NCBI RefSeq assembly: GCF_900107605.1
Contig: NZ_FNQJ01000006.1
Location: 93,877 to 157,876 of the forward strand
Origin: Acidovorax soli
GTDB taxonomy: Bacteria; Pseudomonadota; Gammaproteobacteria; Burkholderiales; Burkholderiaceae_C
Length of the DNA stretch: 64,000 nt
Direction of reading: 5' to 3'
A model generated the notes under the pieces. That model worked only from the letters and a program-made list of their open reading frames with translations, was not told the origin of the DNA and ran no database searches. Positions 8,750-19,056 of the stretch are shown here, in pieces. Made by a program: the position numbers and the translations under genes. How positions within the stretch are numbered: position 1 is the first letter of the stretch; the number at the start of each line of letters is the position of its first letter.

Positions 8750-9045
8750 CCCGGCTCAGCCTCGTCCTGCTGGTGGCGGTGATGGCCAGCGCCCTGTATC
8801 TGGTGCACACGCAGTATGAGTCGCGCCGCCTGTTCACGCAGCTGGACCGGGCCAACTCCGAGGCGCGCCGGCTGGAGACCGAGCACCAGCGCCTGCAGGT
8901 GGAAAAACGCGCGCAGGCCACCCCCCTGCGGGTGGAGAAAATCGCGCGGGCGCAGTTGCAGATGCGCACGGCCACCCCGGCCATCACCCAGTATGTGGCC
9001 GACCCTGCCGGTGCCGCGACGACCGCTTCGGGGGTGCAGCCGTGA
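8746..9045 (+). CDS. ftsL: Cell division protein FtsL
   Basis: A 99-residue bitopic inner-membrane protein of the FtsQLB divisome subcomplex. One N-terminal membrane segment (about residues 3-20, [17 protein letters not shown]) is followed by a periplasmic leucine-zipper-like coiled coil (residues 24-70). Position between rsmH and ftsI and the overlap of 4 bases at each end support the call, since FtsL is poorly conserved in sequence. FtsL activates FtsI-FtsW septal synthesis. Confidence 0.92.
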   Translation: MTRLSLVLLVAVMASALYLVHTQYESRRLFTQLDRANSEARRLETEHQRLQVEKRAQATPLRVEKIARAQLQMRTATPAITQYVADPAGAATTASGVQP

Positions 9046-10787
9046 GCCGCAGCGTTCTCTACACCTCCAGCCCGCTGCTGGCCAGCAAGACACCCGTGTG
9101 GCGCAGCAAGTTCATCGTGGCGATGATTGCGCTGGGATTCGTGGGGCTGGGCGCGCGCGCGGCCTATGTGCAGGTATTCGGCAACGATTTCTTCCAGCGC
9201 CAGGGCGAGGTGCGCTTTGCGCGCACGCTGGAGTTGCCCGCCAACCGGGGCAAGATCCTCGATCGCAACGGGCTCATCCTGGCCTCCAGCGTGCCGGCGG
9301 CCAGCATCTGGGCCATCCCCGAAGATGTGGAGCAGGACAAGCCCGAGGTGCGCGCCAAGCTCAAGCAGCTGGCACGGCTGCTCGACATGCCTGCGTCGGA
9401 GCTGAATGCCAAGCTGGCCGACGAAGACAAGACTTTCGTCTGGATCAAGCGCCAGCTGGACTGGGAGCTGGGCCAGCAGATCGCCGCCCTCGACATCAAG
9501 GGCATCTACCAGCGCAAGGAATACAAGCGCCAGTATCCCGAAGGCGAATCGGCCGCGCATGTGGTGGGTTTCACCAATGTGGAAGACAAGGGCCAGGAGG
9601 GCATGGAGCTGGCCTTCAACAGCGAGCTGGCCGGGCGTGCCGGCTCGCGCCGCGTGATCAAGGACCGCCTGGGCCGCGTGGTCGAAGGCGTGGGCGAAAC
9701 CGTGCCACCGGTGGACGGCCGCGACATGCAGCTGTCCATCGACAGCAAGGTGCAGTTCTTCGCCTACCAGAAGCTGCGTGACCAGGTCGCCGCGCACAAG
9801 GCCAAGGCGGGCAGCGTGGTGGTGCTCGATGCGCACACGGGCGAGCTGCTGGCGCTGGCCAACTACCCCAGCTACGTGCCCGACAAACGCCAGAACCTCA
9901 CCGGCGAGCAGCTGCGCAACCGTGCGCTCACCGACGTGTTCGAGCCCGGTTCGACCATGAAACCCTTCACCATCGGGCTGGCGCTTGAATCAGGTCGCGT
10001 GCGCCCCGAGACCATCGTGGACACGAGCCCCGGGCGCATCACCATTACGGGTTCCACCATTTCGGACACGCACAACTACGGTGTGCTCACCGTGGAAGGT
10101 GTGATCCAGAAATCCAGCAACGTTGGCACGACCAAGCTGGCCATGCAGATGCCTGCACGCGAGATGTGGGAAACCTTTTCGGCGGCCGGCTTCGGACAAA
10201 AGCCGCAGCTGCATTTTCCCGGCGCGGTCACCGGCCGTTTGCGTCCCTACAAGAGCTGGCGCCCGGTGGAGCAGGCCACCATGTCCTACGGCTACGGTCT
10301 GTCGGCCAGCCTGTTCCAGATGGCGCGCTCGTATACCGTGTTTGCCAATGGTGGCCGCGTGATTCCTGCCACCATGCTCAAGACCGACACGGCGGCGGTG
10401 GGCGTGCCCGTGTTCTCCGAGCGCACGGCCGACCAGGTGCGCAAGATGCTGCAGATGGCCGCAGGCCCCGGCGGCACGGGGCAGAAAGCGCAGACCGTGG
10501 GCTACTCGGTGGGTGGCAAGTCGGGCACGGCGCGCAAGCAGGTCGGAAAAAACTATGCCGCCGGCAAGTACCGCGCCTGGTTCACCGGCATGGCGCCCAT
10601 CGACAAGCCGCGCATCATCGTGGCCGTGATGATCGACGAGCCCAGCAATGGCCAGGTGTACGGCGGCCTCGTGGCCGCGCCGGTGTTCAGCGAGGTGGTG
10701 CAGCAGACCCTGCGCATGATGGGCGTGCAGCCGGACATGGCCGTCAAGCCGCAGATCGTCACCAACGGGGTGGAGGAGTCGCTGTGA
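9042..10787 (+). CDS. ftsI: Peptidoglycan transpeptidase FtsI (PBP3)
   Basis: Septum-specific class B penicillin-binding protein of 581 residues. It has one N-terminal membrane anchor (about residues 24-44), a pedestal domain and a C-terminal transpeptidase domain. The active-site motifs are visible: STMK with the nucleophilic Ser at 304, SSN at 358-360 and KSGT starting at Lys493. The GTG start overlaps ftsL by 4 bases. It works with FtsW, encoded further along the same cluster, as a glycosyltransferase-transpeptidase pair. The stop overlaps the murE start (TGATG). Confidence 0.97.
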   Translation: MSRSVLYTSSPLLASKTPVWRSKFIVAMIALGFVGLGARAAYVQVFGNDFFQRQGEVRFARTLELPANRGKILDRNGLILASSVPAASIWAIPEDVEQDKPEVRAKLKQLARLLDMPASELNAKLADEDKTFVWIKRQLDWELGQQIAALDIKGIYQRKEYKRQYPEGESAAHVVGFTNVEDKGQEGMELAFNSELAGRAGSRRVIKDRLGRVVEGVGETVPPVDGRDMQLSIDSKVQFFAYQKLRDQVAAHKAKAGSVVVLDAHTGELLALANYPSYVPDKRQNLTGEQLRNRALTDVFEPGSTMKPFTIGLALESGRVRPETIVDTSPGRITITGSTISDTHNYGVLTVEGVIQKSSNVGTTKLAMQMPAREMWETFSAAGFGQKPQLHFPGAVTGRLRPYKSWRPVEQATMSYGYGLSASLFQMARSYTVFANGGRVIPATMLKTDTAAVGVPVFSERTADQVRKMLQMAAGPGGTGQKAQTVGYSVGGKSGTARKQVGKNYAAGKYRAWFTGMAPIDKPRIIVAVMIDEPSNGQVYGGLVAAPVFSEVVQQTLRMMGVQPDMAVKPQIVTNGVEESL

Positions 10788-12289
10788 TGCATGTGCTGAC
10801 CTCTGCCCATGATGCCGTGCAATGGCTGCGCGCGCGCGTCACCGGCACCTTGCAGACCGACAGCCGCCTGGTGGTACCGGGCGATGGCTTCATTGCCTGG
10901 CCCGGAGCCGCGACCGACGGGCGTGCCCATGTGGCCGATGCCATGGTGCGGGGCGCCACGGCCTGCCTCGTGGAACAGGCCGGCGTGGAGGCGTTTGGGT
11001 TCACGGGCGACCACATGGCCGCATTGCATGGCCTCAAGGCCGCCACGGGGCCGATCGCCGCACAGTGGTTTGGCCACCCCGCGCAGCAGCTGGCGGTGCT
11101 GGCCGTGACGGGCACCAATGGCAAGACCAGCACCGCCTGGTGGCTGGCGGATGCCTGGAATGCGCTATCGAATCAAGCGCCGCATGTGCGTGCCGGGTGT
11201 GCGCTGGTTGGCACTTTGGGCATGGGGGTTCCGCCTGGGCTCGAAGCCACGGGCATGACCACCCCCGACCCCGTGCGCCTGCAGCGCGCGTTTCGCCGGT
11301 ATGCCGACCAGGGGCTGGGCGCTTGCGCCATCGAGGCGTCTTCCATCGGGCTGGCCGAGGCGCGCCTGGATGGCACGCCGATCCGCGTGGCCGTCTTCAC
11401 CAATTTCACACAAGACCACCTCGATTACCACGGCAGCATGGCCGACTACTGGCTGGCCAAGCGGGCCCTGTTCGACTGGCCCGGCCTGCAGGCCGCCGTC
11501 ATCAACGTGGACGACCCCGCCGGTGTGCAACTGCACGCCGAACTCGCGGGTGGCGCGCTCGACCTGTGGAGCATTTCTGCCCAGGGCACGGCACGGCTGG
11601 TGGCGCAGGACATTGCCCTGGGTGACCAGGGCCTGCGTTTCACGGTGGTGGAGGGGGCGCAGCGGCTGCCGCTGCAGACCCGCGTGATCGGCCACTACAA
11701 CGTGCTGAACCTGCTCGGCGTGCTGGCCACGCTGCGCAGCCAGGGCGTGCCGCTGCTGGATGCCGTGCATGCCTGCACCAGCCTGCAGCCCGTGCCCGGC
11801 CGCATGCAGCGGCTGGTGGCGCCGGGGCAGCCGCTGGTGGCGGTGGATTACGCCCACACCCCCGACGCGCTGGACAAGGCCTTGCAGGCGCTGCGCCCGC
11901 TGGCGGCCGAGCGTGGCGGCCAGCTCTGGTGCGTGTTCGGCTGCGGCGGCGACCGCGATGCCGGCAAGCGCCCGCTGATGGGCGCCGTGGCCCAGCAGCA
12001 TGCCGACTGGGTGGTGGTGACCAGCGACAACCCGCGCAGCGAAGCGCCGGTGGCCATCCTGCACCAGATCCTGCAGGGCACGATTGCCGGCGAAACCGTC
12101 CGCGCCGAACCGGATCGGGCGGCCGCCATTGCGCTGGCCATCGGCGAGGCCGATGCGGCCGATGTGGTGCTGATTGCCGGCAAGGGCCACGAGGATTACC
12201 AGGAAACCGCCGGCGTGCGCCGGCCGTTCGATGACATGGCGCAGGCGCGGGCAGCGCTGGCCGCCCGGGGAGCCAGCGCATGGGCATGA
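10787..12289 (+). CDS. murE: UDP-MurNAc-L-Ala-D-Glu--meso-diaminopimelate ligase
   Basis: Cytoplasmic Mur ligase that adds the third residue of the stem peptide. The ATP loop GTNGKTST spans residues 109-116. DNPR at 414-417 is the motif typical of ligases that use meso-diaminopimelate rather than lysine. The start is ATG at 10787, overlapping the ftsI stop by one base; this gives 500 residues, the usual size. A longer in-frame extension upstream overlaps ftsI and is not real. murF follows with a 10-base overlap. Confidence 0.96.
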   Translation: MHVLTSAHDAVQWLRARVTGTLQTDSRLVVPGDGFIAWPGAATDGRAHVADAMVRGATACLVEQAGVEAFGFTGDHMAALHGLKAATGPIAAQWFGHPAQQLAVLAVTGTNGKTSTAWWLADAWNALSNQAPHVRAGCALVGTLGMGVPPGLEATGMTTPDPVRLQRAFRRYADQGLGACAIEASSIGLAEARLDGTPIRVAVFTNFTQDHLDYHGSMADYWLAKRALFDWPGLQAAVINVDDPAGVQLHAELAGGALDLWSISAQGTARLVAQDIALGDQGLRFTVVEGAQRLPLQTRVIGHYNVLNLLGVLATLRSQGVPLLDAVHACTSLQPVPGRMQRLVAPGQPLVAVDYAHTPDALDKALQALRPLAAERGGQLWCVFGCGGDRDAGKRPLMGAVAQQHADWVVVTSDNPRSEAPVAILHQILQGTIAGETVRAEPDRAAAIALAIGEADAADVVLIAGKGHEDYQETAGVRRPFDDMAQARAALAARGASAWA

Positions 12290-13707
12290 TGAACCTGCAG
12301 CAGGCATTCGACTGGATTCGCCCCGCCATTCCCCAGGCACGCCTGGTGGGCGATGGGGCAACGCCGCTGGCACGGGTGCATACGGACACCCGCACCCTGC
12401 AGGCGGGCGACTTGTTCGTGGCGCTCAAGGGCGAGCGCTTCGATGCCAATGCCTTCCTGGCCGATGCCCGTGCAGGCGGCGCCATGGCCGCCATCGCCCA
12501 TGGCGGGCTGCAAGCCGCAGGGTTGTCCGGCATCGAGGTGCCCGACAGCCTGGCGGCGCTGGGTGCCCTGGCGGCCGGGTGGCGCGCCCAGTTCGGCCTG
12601 CCGCTGATCGGCATCACGGGCAGCAACGGCAAGACGACGGTGACGCAGATGGTGGCATCCATCCTGCGCGGCTGGAAGGGCGAGGCCGCGTTTGCCACGC
12701 AGGGCAATTTCAACAACGATATCGGCGTGCCCTTGATGCTGCTGCGCCTGCGCGCCGGCCATGCCGCCGCGGTGATCGAGATGGGCATGAACCATCCGGG
12801 CGAGATCGTCACCCTGGCGGCCATGGCGCAGCCCACGGTCGCGCTGGTGAACAACGCCCAGCGCGAACACCTCGAATTCATGCACACCGTGCAGGCCGTG
12901 GCCGAGGAAAACGGTTCGGTCTTCGCGGCGCTGCCGGCCAATGGCGTGGCCGTGTTTCCCGCAGGCGATGCCTACACCGCACTGTGGAGCCGCCTGGCCG
13001 CGCCGCGCCGCTGCATCACGTTCGGCGAGGGCGGTGACGTGCAATGTCTGCACGCCCGCTGGCAGCAGGGCGCCTGGGCGGTGGAGATGGCCACGCCCGC
13101 GGGCGCGCTGTCATGCACCCTGCAGATCGCCGGCCAGCACAACGTCACCAACGCGCTGGCTGCGGCGGCCTGTGCCCTGGCGGCAGGGGCTCCGCTGGAC
13201 GCGATAGCACGCGGGCTGAGCGGTTTCACACCCGTCAAGGGGCGCTCGCGCGCGCTCAATCTGCTGCTGGCGGGCCGTGGCATCACCGTGGTGGACGACA
13301 CCTACAACGCCAACCCCGATTCCATGCGCGCCGCCATCGACGTGCTGGCCGCGCTGCCCGCGCCGCAGCTGCTGGTGATGGGCGACATGGGCGAGGTGGG
13401 CGACCAGGGTCCGCAGTTCCACGCCGAGGCCGGCGAACACGCGCACGCTGCGGGCATTGCGCACCTGTATGCGCTGGGTGCGCAGTCGGCCAACGCGGCC
13501 CGCGCCTTCGGGGCTGCGCGGCATTTTGACAACATGGCATCGCTGCAGGCGGCGGTGCTGGAGATGCTGCCCCAGGTGGGCAGCGTGCTGGTGAAGGGAT
13601 CGCGGTTCATGAAGATGGAACAGGTGGTGGAGGCGATGGTTGCCACCGCAGAACAACAAGCAAAGCCAACCGCTCACCCGGAGGGACGCCCAGATGCAAG
13701 CCATTGA
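12280..13707 (+). CDS. murF: UDP-MurNAc-tripeptide--D-alanyl-D-alanine ligase
   Basis: Adds the D-Ala-D-Ala dipeptide to the UDP-MurNAc tripeptide, completing the cytoplasmic precursor. The ATP loop GITGSNGKTTVTQM is near residue 108, followed by EMGMNHPGEI and the DDTYNANPDSM motif typical of MurF. 475 residues. The ATG at 12280 has GGGGAG 7 bases upstream; ATG codons at 12286 and 12289 are alternatives, the former giving the ATGA overlap seen elsewhere in the operon. The partner dipeptide ligase Ddl is encoded at 20483. Confidence 0.96.
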   Translation: MGMMNLQQAFDWIRPAIPQARLVGDGATPLARVHTDTRTLQAGDLFVALKGERFDANAFLADARAGGAMAAIAHGGLQAAGLSGIEVPDSLAALGALAAGWRAQFGLPLIGITGSNGKTTVTQMVASILRGWKGEAAFATQGNFNNDIGVPLMLLRLRAGHAAAVIEMGMNHPGEIVTLAAMAQPTVALVNNAQREHLEFMHTVQAVAEENGSVFAALPANGVAVFPAGDAYTALWSRLAAPRRCITFGEGGDVQCLHARWQQGAWAVEMATPAGALSCTLQIAGQHNVTNALAAAACALAAGAPLDAIARGLSGFTPVKGRSRALNLLLAGRGITVVDDTYNANPDSMRAAIDVLAALPAPQLLVMGDMGEVGDQGPQFHAEAGEHAHAAGIAHLYALGAQSANAARAFGAARHFDNMASLQAAVLEMLPQVGSVLVKGSRFMKMEQVVEAMVATAEQQAKPTAHPEGRPDASH

Positions 13708-13737
13708 TGTCCGCCGCCCACCGCAGGGAGGTGCAGC

Positions 13738-14916
13738 ATGCTGCTGATGCTGTCGCAATGGCTGCAGGGCCTGTCGCCCGAGTTCGGCTTCTTCCGGGTG
13801 TTCCAGTACCTCACGTTCCGTGCGGTGATGGCGGCCCTGACGGCGCTGCTCATCGGTCTGGTGGCGGGGCCGCGCGTGATCCGCGTGCTCGCCTCGCTCA
13901 AGATCGGCCAGCCGATCCGGGGTTATGCGATGCAGTCGCACCTGTCCAAGAGCGGCACGCCCACCATGGGCGGCGTGCTCATCCTGCTGTCGATCGCGAT
14001 CTCGACGCTGCTGTGGTTCGACCTGTCGAACCGCTTCGTCTGGATCGTGCTGCTGGTCACGCTGGGCTTTGGCGCCATCGGCTGGGTGGACGACTGGCGC
14101 AAGGTGGTCAACAAGGACCCCGAGGGCATGCGCTCGCGCGAGAAATATTTCTGGCAATCGGTGATCGGCCTGGTGGCCGCGCTGTACCTGGTGTTCAGCA
14201 TCTCCGAGAGTTCCAACGCCCGGGTGCTGGAGCTGTTCATCAGCTGGGTGCAGTCGGGTTTCTCGCTCGATCTGCCCCCCAAGGCCGGCCTGCAACTGCC
14301 GTTCTTCAAGGAAATCAGCTACCCGCTCGGTGTGCTGGGTTTCGTTATCCTGACCTACCTCGTGATCGTGGGCTCCAGCAACGCCGTCAATCTGACCGAC
14401 GGGCTTGATGGCCTGGCCATCATGCCGGTGGTGATGGTGGGTTCGGCGCTGGGGGTGTTTGCCTACGTCACGGGCAGCTCGGTGTATTCCAAATACCTGT
14501 TCTTTCCGCACATTCCCGGCTCGGGCGAACTGCTGATCTTCTGCGCGGCCATGGCGGGCGCGGGCCTGGCCTTCCTGTGGTTCAACGCGCACCCGGCCCA
14601 GGTGTTCATGGGCGATGTGGGCGCGCTGGCCCTGGGCGCGGCACTGGGCACCATCGCCGTCATCGTGCGCCAGGAGATCGTGCTGGCCATCATGGGCGGC
14701 ATCTTCGTGGTCGAGGCGCTGTCGGTGATGCTGCAGGTGACCTGGTTCAAGTACACCAAGCGCCGCTACGGTGAAGGCCGGCGCCTGCTGAAGATGGCGC
14801 CGCTGCACCACCATTTCGAAAAGAGCGGCTGGAAGGAAACGCAGGTGGTCGTGCGCTTCTGGATCATCACCATGCTGCTGTGCCTCGTCGGCCTGTCCAC
14901 GCTGAAACTGCGATGA
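13738..14916 (+). CDS. mraY: Phospho-N-acetylmuramoyl-pentapeptide-transferase MraY
   Basis: Integral inner-membrane enzyme that transfers phospho-MurNAc-pentapeptide to undecaprenyl phosphate, making lipid I. 392 residues with about ten hydrophobic segments. Family motifs include [16 protein letters not shown], the catalytic region [10 protein letters not shown], and the C-terminal [19 protein letters not shown] lies 6 bases before the ATG. The 30-base gap after murF is one of the larger gaps inside this cluster. The stop overlaps the murD start (ATGA). Confidence 0.97.
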   Translation: MLLMLSQWLQGLSPEFGFFRVFQYLTFRAVMAALTALLIGLVAGPRVIRVLASLKIGQPIRGYAMQSHLSKSGTPTMGGVLILLSIAISTLLWFDLSNRFVWIVLLVTLGFGAIGWVDDWRKVVNKDPEGMRSREKYFWQSVIGLVAALYLVFSISESSNARVLELFISWVQSGFSLDLPPKAGLQLPFFKEISYPLGVLGFVILTYLVIVGSSNAVNLTDGLDGLAIMPVVMVGSALGVFAYVTGSSVYSKYLFFPHIPGSGELLIFCAAMAGAGLAFLWFNAHPAQVFMGDVGALALGAALGTIAVIVRQEIVLAIMGGIFVVEALSVMLQVTWFKYTKRRYGEGRRLLKMAPLHHHFEKSGWKETQVVVRFWIITMLLCLVGLSTLKLR

Positions 14917-16730
14917 ACCCGGACGATCCCCTCATCCCCGCAGCCGCCGAGTCACCGGTGGTCACGCCGCCCGAGGTGGAGGCTGGCCCAGGCCTGCCGG
15001 CCGCGGGCAAGCGTGCGGCCGCGCCCGCATGGGACCCCGAAGCGCCGCCTGCGGTCTCTGCCGCCCAGGCGGCTGCCGATTTTGTGGCGCAGATTTTTGC
15101 GGACGTGACCGCGTCCGAGGCAGTGTCCGCCCCGGTCCCGCAGGCCGTGGATGCCACCGAAAAGGTGTCCGCCGACGAACCCGCCGAGCCGCTGGGGCGG
15201 CCCGGCGAAGGCATGGTGCCGCTGCAGGGCCGGAACATCCTCATCCTCGGCCTGGGTGCTTCGGGCCTGGCGATGGCGCGCTGGTGCGTGCGCTGCGGCG
15301 CGCAGGTCACCGTGGCCGATACGCGGCAAGCCCCGCCCCAGCTCGCCGCATTGCAGCAGGAGCTGCCGCAGGTGCGTTTCGTGGCGGGCGAGTTCGGTGC
15401 CCATCTGGTCGAGGGGCAGGGCCTGCACGCGGTGTACCGTTCGCCGGGCCTGAGTCCTGCATCGATTGCGGCTGTATTGGCAGCTGCCCACGCAATGGGC
15501 ATCAGCACTGGCGGCGAACTGAGCCTCTACTCCATGGCGCTGGACACGCTGCGCACCGCGCACGGCTATGCGCCGGCGGTACTGGCCATCACCGGCACCA
15601 ACGGCAAGACCACGGTCACCTCGCTCACGGGCCAGCTGGTCGAGCGCGCAGGCAAGACGGTGGCCGTGGCGGGCAATATCGGCCCGACGCTGCTCGACAC
15701 GCTGGCGGCCCGCATCGACGCGGGCACGCTGCCCCAGGTGTGGGTGCTGGAGCTGTCGAGCTTCCAGCTCGACGGCGTGGCGGGTTTCGAACCCACGGCT
15801 GCTGCGGTGCTCAACATCACGCAGGATCACCTGGACTGGCATGGCGACATGCGGGCCTATGCCGGCGCCAAGGCCCGCATCTTCGGGCAGCACGGCGTGA
15901 TGGTGCTCAACCGCGAAGACGCTGCCGTGATGGCCATGCTGCCGGAGCCGGTGCGCGTGAAGCTGCAAAAGCCGCAGCAGCGTGCGCACACCACCTTTGG
16001 CGGCGACATGCCCAGGCGCCCGGGCGATTTCGGCATCGAGATGGTCGGTGGCATGGCCTGGCTGGTGCGTGCCCACGAATCGGAAGAAACCCGCAAGCGC
16101 GGGCGCAGCGAAGAACCAGAGCTGCACATCCAGCGCCTGATGCCGGCCGATGCGCTGCGCATCCGGGGGCGCCACAACGCCATCAACGCCCTGGCCGCCC
16201 TGGCGCTGGCCTGCGAGGCCGGCTGCGCGCTGTCGCCCATGCTGTATGGCCTGCGCGAATACCGCGGCGAGCCGCACCGCGTGGAGCCCATCGGCATGGT
16301 GTCGGGCGTGGAGTATTTCGACGACAGCAAGGGCACGAATGTGGGGGCTACGGTGGCGGCCCTGGCCGGGCTGGGCGCCGACCGGCGCCTTGTGGTCATC
16401 CTGGGGGGCGAGGGCAAGGGGCAGGATTTTTCGCCGCTGGCAGCGCCGGTGGCGCGGTATGCGCGCGCCGTGGTGCTGATGGGGCGCGATGCACCGCTGA
16501 TCCACGCGGCCCTGGAAGGTGCGGGTGTGCCACTGGTCGATGCGCAGACCCTGCCGCAGGCCGTGCAGCTGGCCGCGCAGCGCGCCCACGCGGGCGATGC
16601 GGTGCTGATGTCGCCCGCCTGTGCCAGCTTTGACATGTTCCGCGACTACGCCCACCGCGCCCAGGTGTTCTGCGACGCGGTGCGCGACATGGCACACGAC
16701 GCCGGGCAGGAACTGGGGGGCATGCCATGA
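14913..16730 (+). CDS. murD: UDP-MurNAc-L-alanine--D-glutamate ligase, with long N-terminal extension
   Basis: Adds D-Glu to UDP-MurNAc-L-Ala. The conserved body starts near residue 101 ([20 protein letters not shown]) and contains the ATP loop [12 protein letters not shown], the QDHLDWHG motif and [11 protein letters not shown]. The ATG at 14913 overlaps the mraY stop by 4 bases, as at most other junctions here, and gives 605 residues. That is about 100 more than expected at the N-terminus, and the extra part is rich in Ala, Pro and Glu. An in-frame ATG at 15213 would give a normal N-terminus, so the true start is uncertain. The insert around residues 375-400 is also longer than in E. coli. 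Confidence 0.93.
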   Translation: MNPDDPLIPAAAESPVVTPPEVEAGPGLPAAGKRAAAPAWDPEAPPAVSAAQAAADFVAQIFADVTASEAVSAPVPQAVDATEKVSADEPAEPLGRPGEGMVPLQGRNILILGLGASGLAMARWCVRCGAQVTVADTRQAPPQLAALQQELPQVRFVAGEFGAHLVEGQGLHAVYRSPGLSPASIAAVLAAAHAMGISTGGELSLYSMALDTLRTAHGYAPAVLAITGTNGKTTVTSLTGQLVERAGKTVAVAGNIGPTLLDTLAARIDAGTLPQVWVLELSSFQLDGVAGFEPTAAAVLNITQDHLDWHGDMRAYAGAKARIFGQHGVMVLNREDAAVMAMLPEPVRVKLQKPQQRAHTTFGGDMPRRPGDFGIEMVGGMAWLVRAHESEETRKRGRSEEPELHIQRLMPADALRIRGRHNAINALAALALACEAGCALSPMLYGLREYRGEPHRVEPIGMVSGVEYFDDSKGTNVGATVAALAGLGADRRLVVILGGEGKGQDFSPLAAPVARYARAVVLMGRDAPLIHAALEGAGVPLVDAQTLPQAVQLAAQRAHAGDAVLMSPACASFDMFRDYAHRAQVFCDAVRDMAHDAGQELGGMP

Positions 16731-17992
16731 CCGCCGCCACCGGTACCTGGTCGCGCGTCACGGCCTGGCTGAAAGGGCTGTCGGGCAAGGCCGCCGATGT
16801 GCTGCCGGTGCGCGTGGGCGGCACCGACTACCGCCAGCGCCACAGCACGCCCGCCACGGTGCTGGGTTTTGACCAGGCCCTGCTGTGGGTGGTGGTGGCG
16901 CTGCTGGCCTGGGGGCTGGTGATGGTGTACTCGGCGTCCATCGCCATGCCGGACAACCCCCGTTTCGGCAAGATTGCCGCCACCCATTTTCTGACGCGCC
17001 ATGTGTTCGCCCTGATCGTCGGCTTCGTGGTGGCGTTGCTGGCGTTCCAGGTGTCCATGGCCACCTGGGAGCGCGTGGCGCCCTGGCTGTTCGTGGTGTC
17101 CATCGTGCTGCTGGTCGCGGTGCTGATTCCGCATGTAGGCACGGTGGTCAATGGCGCGCGGCGCTGGCTGTCCCTGGGCATCATGAACTTCCAGCCCTCG
17201 GAACTGGCCAAGTTTGCCGTGCTGGTGTATGCGTCCGACTACATGGTGCGCAAGATGGAGGTGAAGGAGCGCTTCTTTCGCGCGGTGCTGCCCATGGGCG
17301 CGGCAGTGGCCATCGTGGGCGTGCTGCTGCTGGCCGAGCCGGACATGGGGGCCTTCATGGTGGTGGCCGTGATCGCCATGGGCATCCTGTTCCTGGGCGG
17401 CGTCAATGCCCGCATGTTCTTCCTGATCGCGGGCGTGCTGGTGGCGGCCTTCGGCCTCATGATCGCCACCTCGCCCTGGCGCCGCGAACGCGTGTTTGCC
17501 TACCTCGATCCTTTCAGCGAGCAGCATGCACTGGGCAAGGGCTACCAGCTCTCGCACTCGCTCATTGCCATCGGGCGCGGCGAAATCTTCGGCGTGGGGC
17601 TGGGTGGCAGTGTGGAAAAGCTGCACTGGCTGCCTGAAGCCCATACCGACTTCCTGCTGGCCGTGATCGGCGAGGAATTCGGCCTGGTGGGCGTGCTCAC
17701 GCTGATCCTGCTGTTTGTCTGGATGACGCGCCGCATCATGCACATCGGCCGCCAGGCCATCGCGCTCGATCGCGTGTTCGCCGGCCTGGTGGCACAGGGC
17801 GTGGCCATCTGGATCGGCTTTCAGGCCTTCATCAACATGGGGGTGAACCTGGGCGCGCTACCCACCAAGGGGCTCACGCTGCCGCTGATGAGCTTTGGCG
17901 GCTCGGCGATCCTGATGAATCTGGTGGCATTGGCAGTGGTGCTGAGGGTGGATTATGAGAACAAGCTCCTCATGAGGGGAGGCCGCGTATGA
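16727..17992 (+). CDS. ftsW: Septal peptidoglycan glycosyltransferase FtsW
   Basis: SEDS-family polytopic inner-membrane glycosyltransferase that polymerises lipid II at the septum with FtsI. 421 residues: a cytoplasmic N-terminal stretch of about 45 residues, then about ten membrane segments. SEDS motifs are visible: [44 protein letters not shown] and the C-terminal [15 protein letters not shown]. It overlaps murD and murG by 4 bases each. Confidence 0.97.
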   Translation: MTAATGTWSRVTAWLKGLSGKAADVLPVRVGGTDYRQRHSTPATVLGFDQALLWVVVALLAWGLVMVYSASIAMPDNPRFGKIAATHFLTRHVFALIVGFVVALLAFQVSMATWERVAPWLFVVSIVLLVAVLIPHVGTVVNGARRWLSLGIMNFQPSELAKFAVLVYASDYMVRKMEVKERFFRAVLPMGAAVAIVGVLLLAEPDMGAFMVVAVIAMGILFLGGVNARMFFLIAGVLVAAFGLMIATSPWRRERVFAYLDPFSEQHALGKGYQLSHSLIAIGRGEIFGVGLGGSVEKLHWLPEAHTDFLLAVIGEEFGLVGVLTLILLFVWMTRRIMHIGRQAIALDRVFAGLVAQGVAIWIGFQAFINMGVNLGALPTKGLTLPLMSFGGSAILMNLVALAVVLRVDYENKLLMRGGRV

Positions 17993-19056
17993 GTCAGAAA
18001 ACCGCGCTCATCATGGCCGGCGGCACCGGCGGCCACATCTTCCCGGGCCTCGCCGTGGCCGAAGAATTGCGTGCACGCGGCTGGCGCGTGCACTGGCTGG
18101 GCGCACCGGGCAGCATGGAGTCGCGCATCGTGCCAACCCATGGTTTTGCGCTGGAACTCATCGATTTCTCGGGCGTGCGCGGCAAGGGTCTGGTCACGCT
18201 GGCCTTGCTGCCGTTGCGCCTGCTGCGTGCCTTCTGGCAAGCCCTGCAGGTGGTGCGGCGTGTGAAGCCCGACGTGGTGGTGGGCCTGGGCGGCTACATC
18301 ACCTTCCCGGGTGGCATGATGGGGGTGCTGGCGGGCAAGCCGCTGGTGCTGCACGAGCAGAACTCGGTGGCTGGCATGGCCAACAAGGTGCTGGCCGGTG
18401 TGGCCGACCGGGTGTTCACCGCATTCCCCAACGTCTTCAGGAAGGGCCAGTGGGTGGGCAACCCCCTGCGCACCGCCTTCACGCAACAGCCGGGCCCGGC
18501 GGAACGTTTTGCGGGCCGCACCGGCCCTCTGCGCCTGCTGGTGGTGGGCGGTAGCTTGGGCGCGCGCGCGCTCAACGAAATCGTGCCGCAGGCCATTGCG
18601 CTCATGCCTGCTGCACAACGCCCCGCCGTGCTCCACCAGAGCGGGGCGACGCAGATCGATGCGCTGCGTGCCAACTACGCCGCGGCGGGGGTGGAGGCGG
18701 AACTGACGCCTTTCATCGACGACACCGCCAGCGCGTTTGCGGCGGCCGACATCATCGTCTGCCGCGCGGGTGCCAGCACGGTCACCGAGATCGCTGCCGT
18801 GGGGGCAGCGTCCATCTTCGTGCCCTTCCCGTCGGCCGTAGACGACCACCAGACCACCAATGCGCAGTTCCTCGTGAACGCGGGTGGCGGCTGGCTGGTG
18901 CAGCAGCGCGACCTGACGCCCCAGGGGTTGTCTGAAATGCTATTGAAATTGGAGCGATCCATGCTTGCGGATGTGGCGCTCAAGGCCCAAAAAATGCAAA
19001 AAATCAACGCCACGCGCGAAGTGGTGACAGCCTGCGAGGAGCTCGCCAGATCATGA
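17989..19056 (+). CDS. murG: UDP-GlcNAc--lipid I GlcNAc transferase MurG
   Basis: Peripheral membrane glycosyltransferase (GT28) that makes lipid II on the cytoplasmic face. The N-terminal glycine motif [18 protein letters not shown] is intact, followed by HEQNSVAG and the donor-binding region [10 protein letters not shown]. 355 residues, normal. The last 40 residues ([20 protein letters not shown] and on) are encoded by DNA that resembles a degenerate R1 repeat (18939-18996). Four-base overlaps with ftsW and murC. Confidence 0.97.
   Translation: MSQKTALIMAGGTGGHIFPGLAVAEELRARGWRVHWLGAPGSMESRIVPTHGFALELIDFSGVRGKGLVTLALLPLRLLRAFWQALQVVRRVKPDVVVGLGGYITFPGGMMGVLAGKPLVLHEQNSVAGMANKVLAGVADRVFTAFPNVFRKGQWVGNPLRTAFTQQPGPAERFAGRTGPLRLLVVGGSLGARALNEIVPQAIALMPAAQRPAVLHQSGATQIDALRANYAAAGVEAELTPFIDDTASAFAAADIIVCRAGASTVTEIAAVGAASIFVPFPSAVDDHQTTNAQFLVNAGGGWLVQQRDLTPQGLSEMLLKLERSMLADVALKAQKMQKINATREVVTACEELARS
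18939..18996 (+). repeat. Degenerate R1 repeat inside the 3' end of murG
   Basis: GCTATTGAAATTGGAGCGAT followed by ATGCTTGCGG, GGCGCTCAAGGCCC and an A-run resembles the R1 layout GCTATC-AAAATTGA-TAGC followed by GCGCTT and AAGCGCT-AGCC blocks. It is read through in frame as part of the MurG C-terminus. Similarity is judged by eye. Confidence 0.35.
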
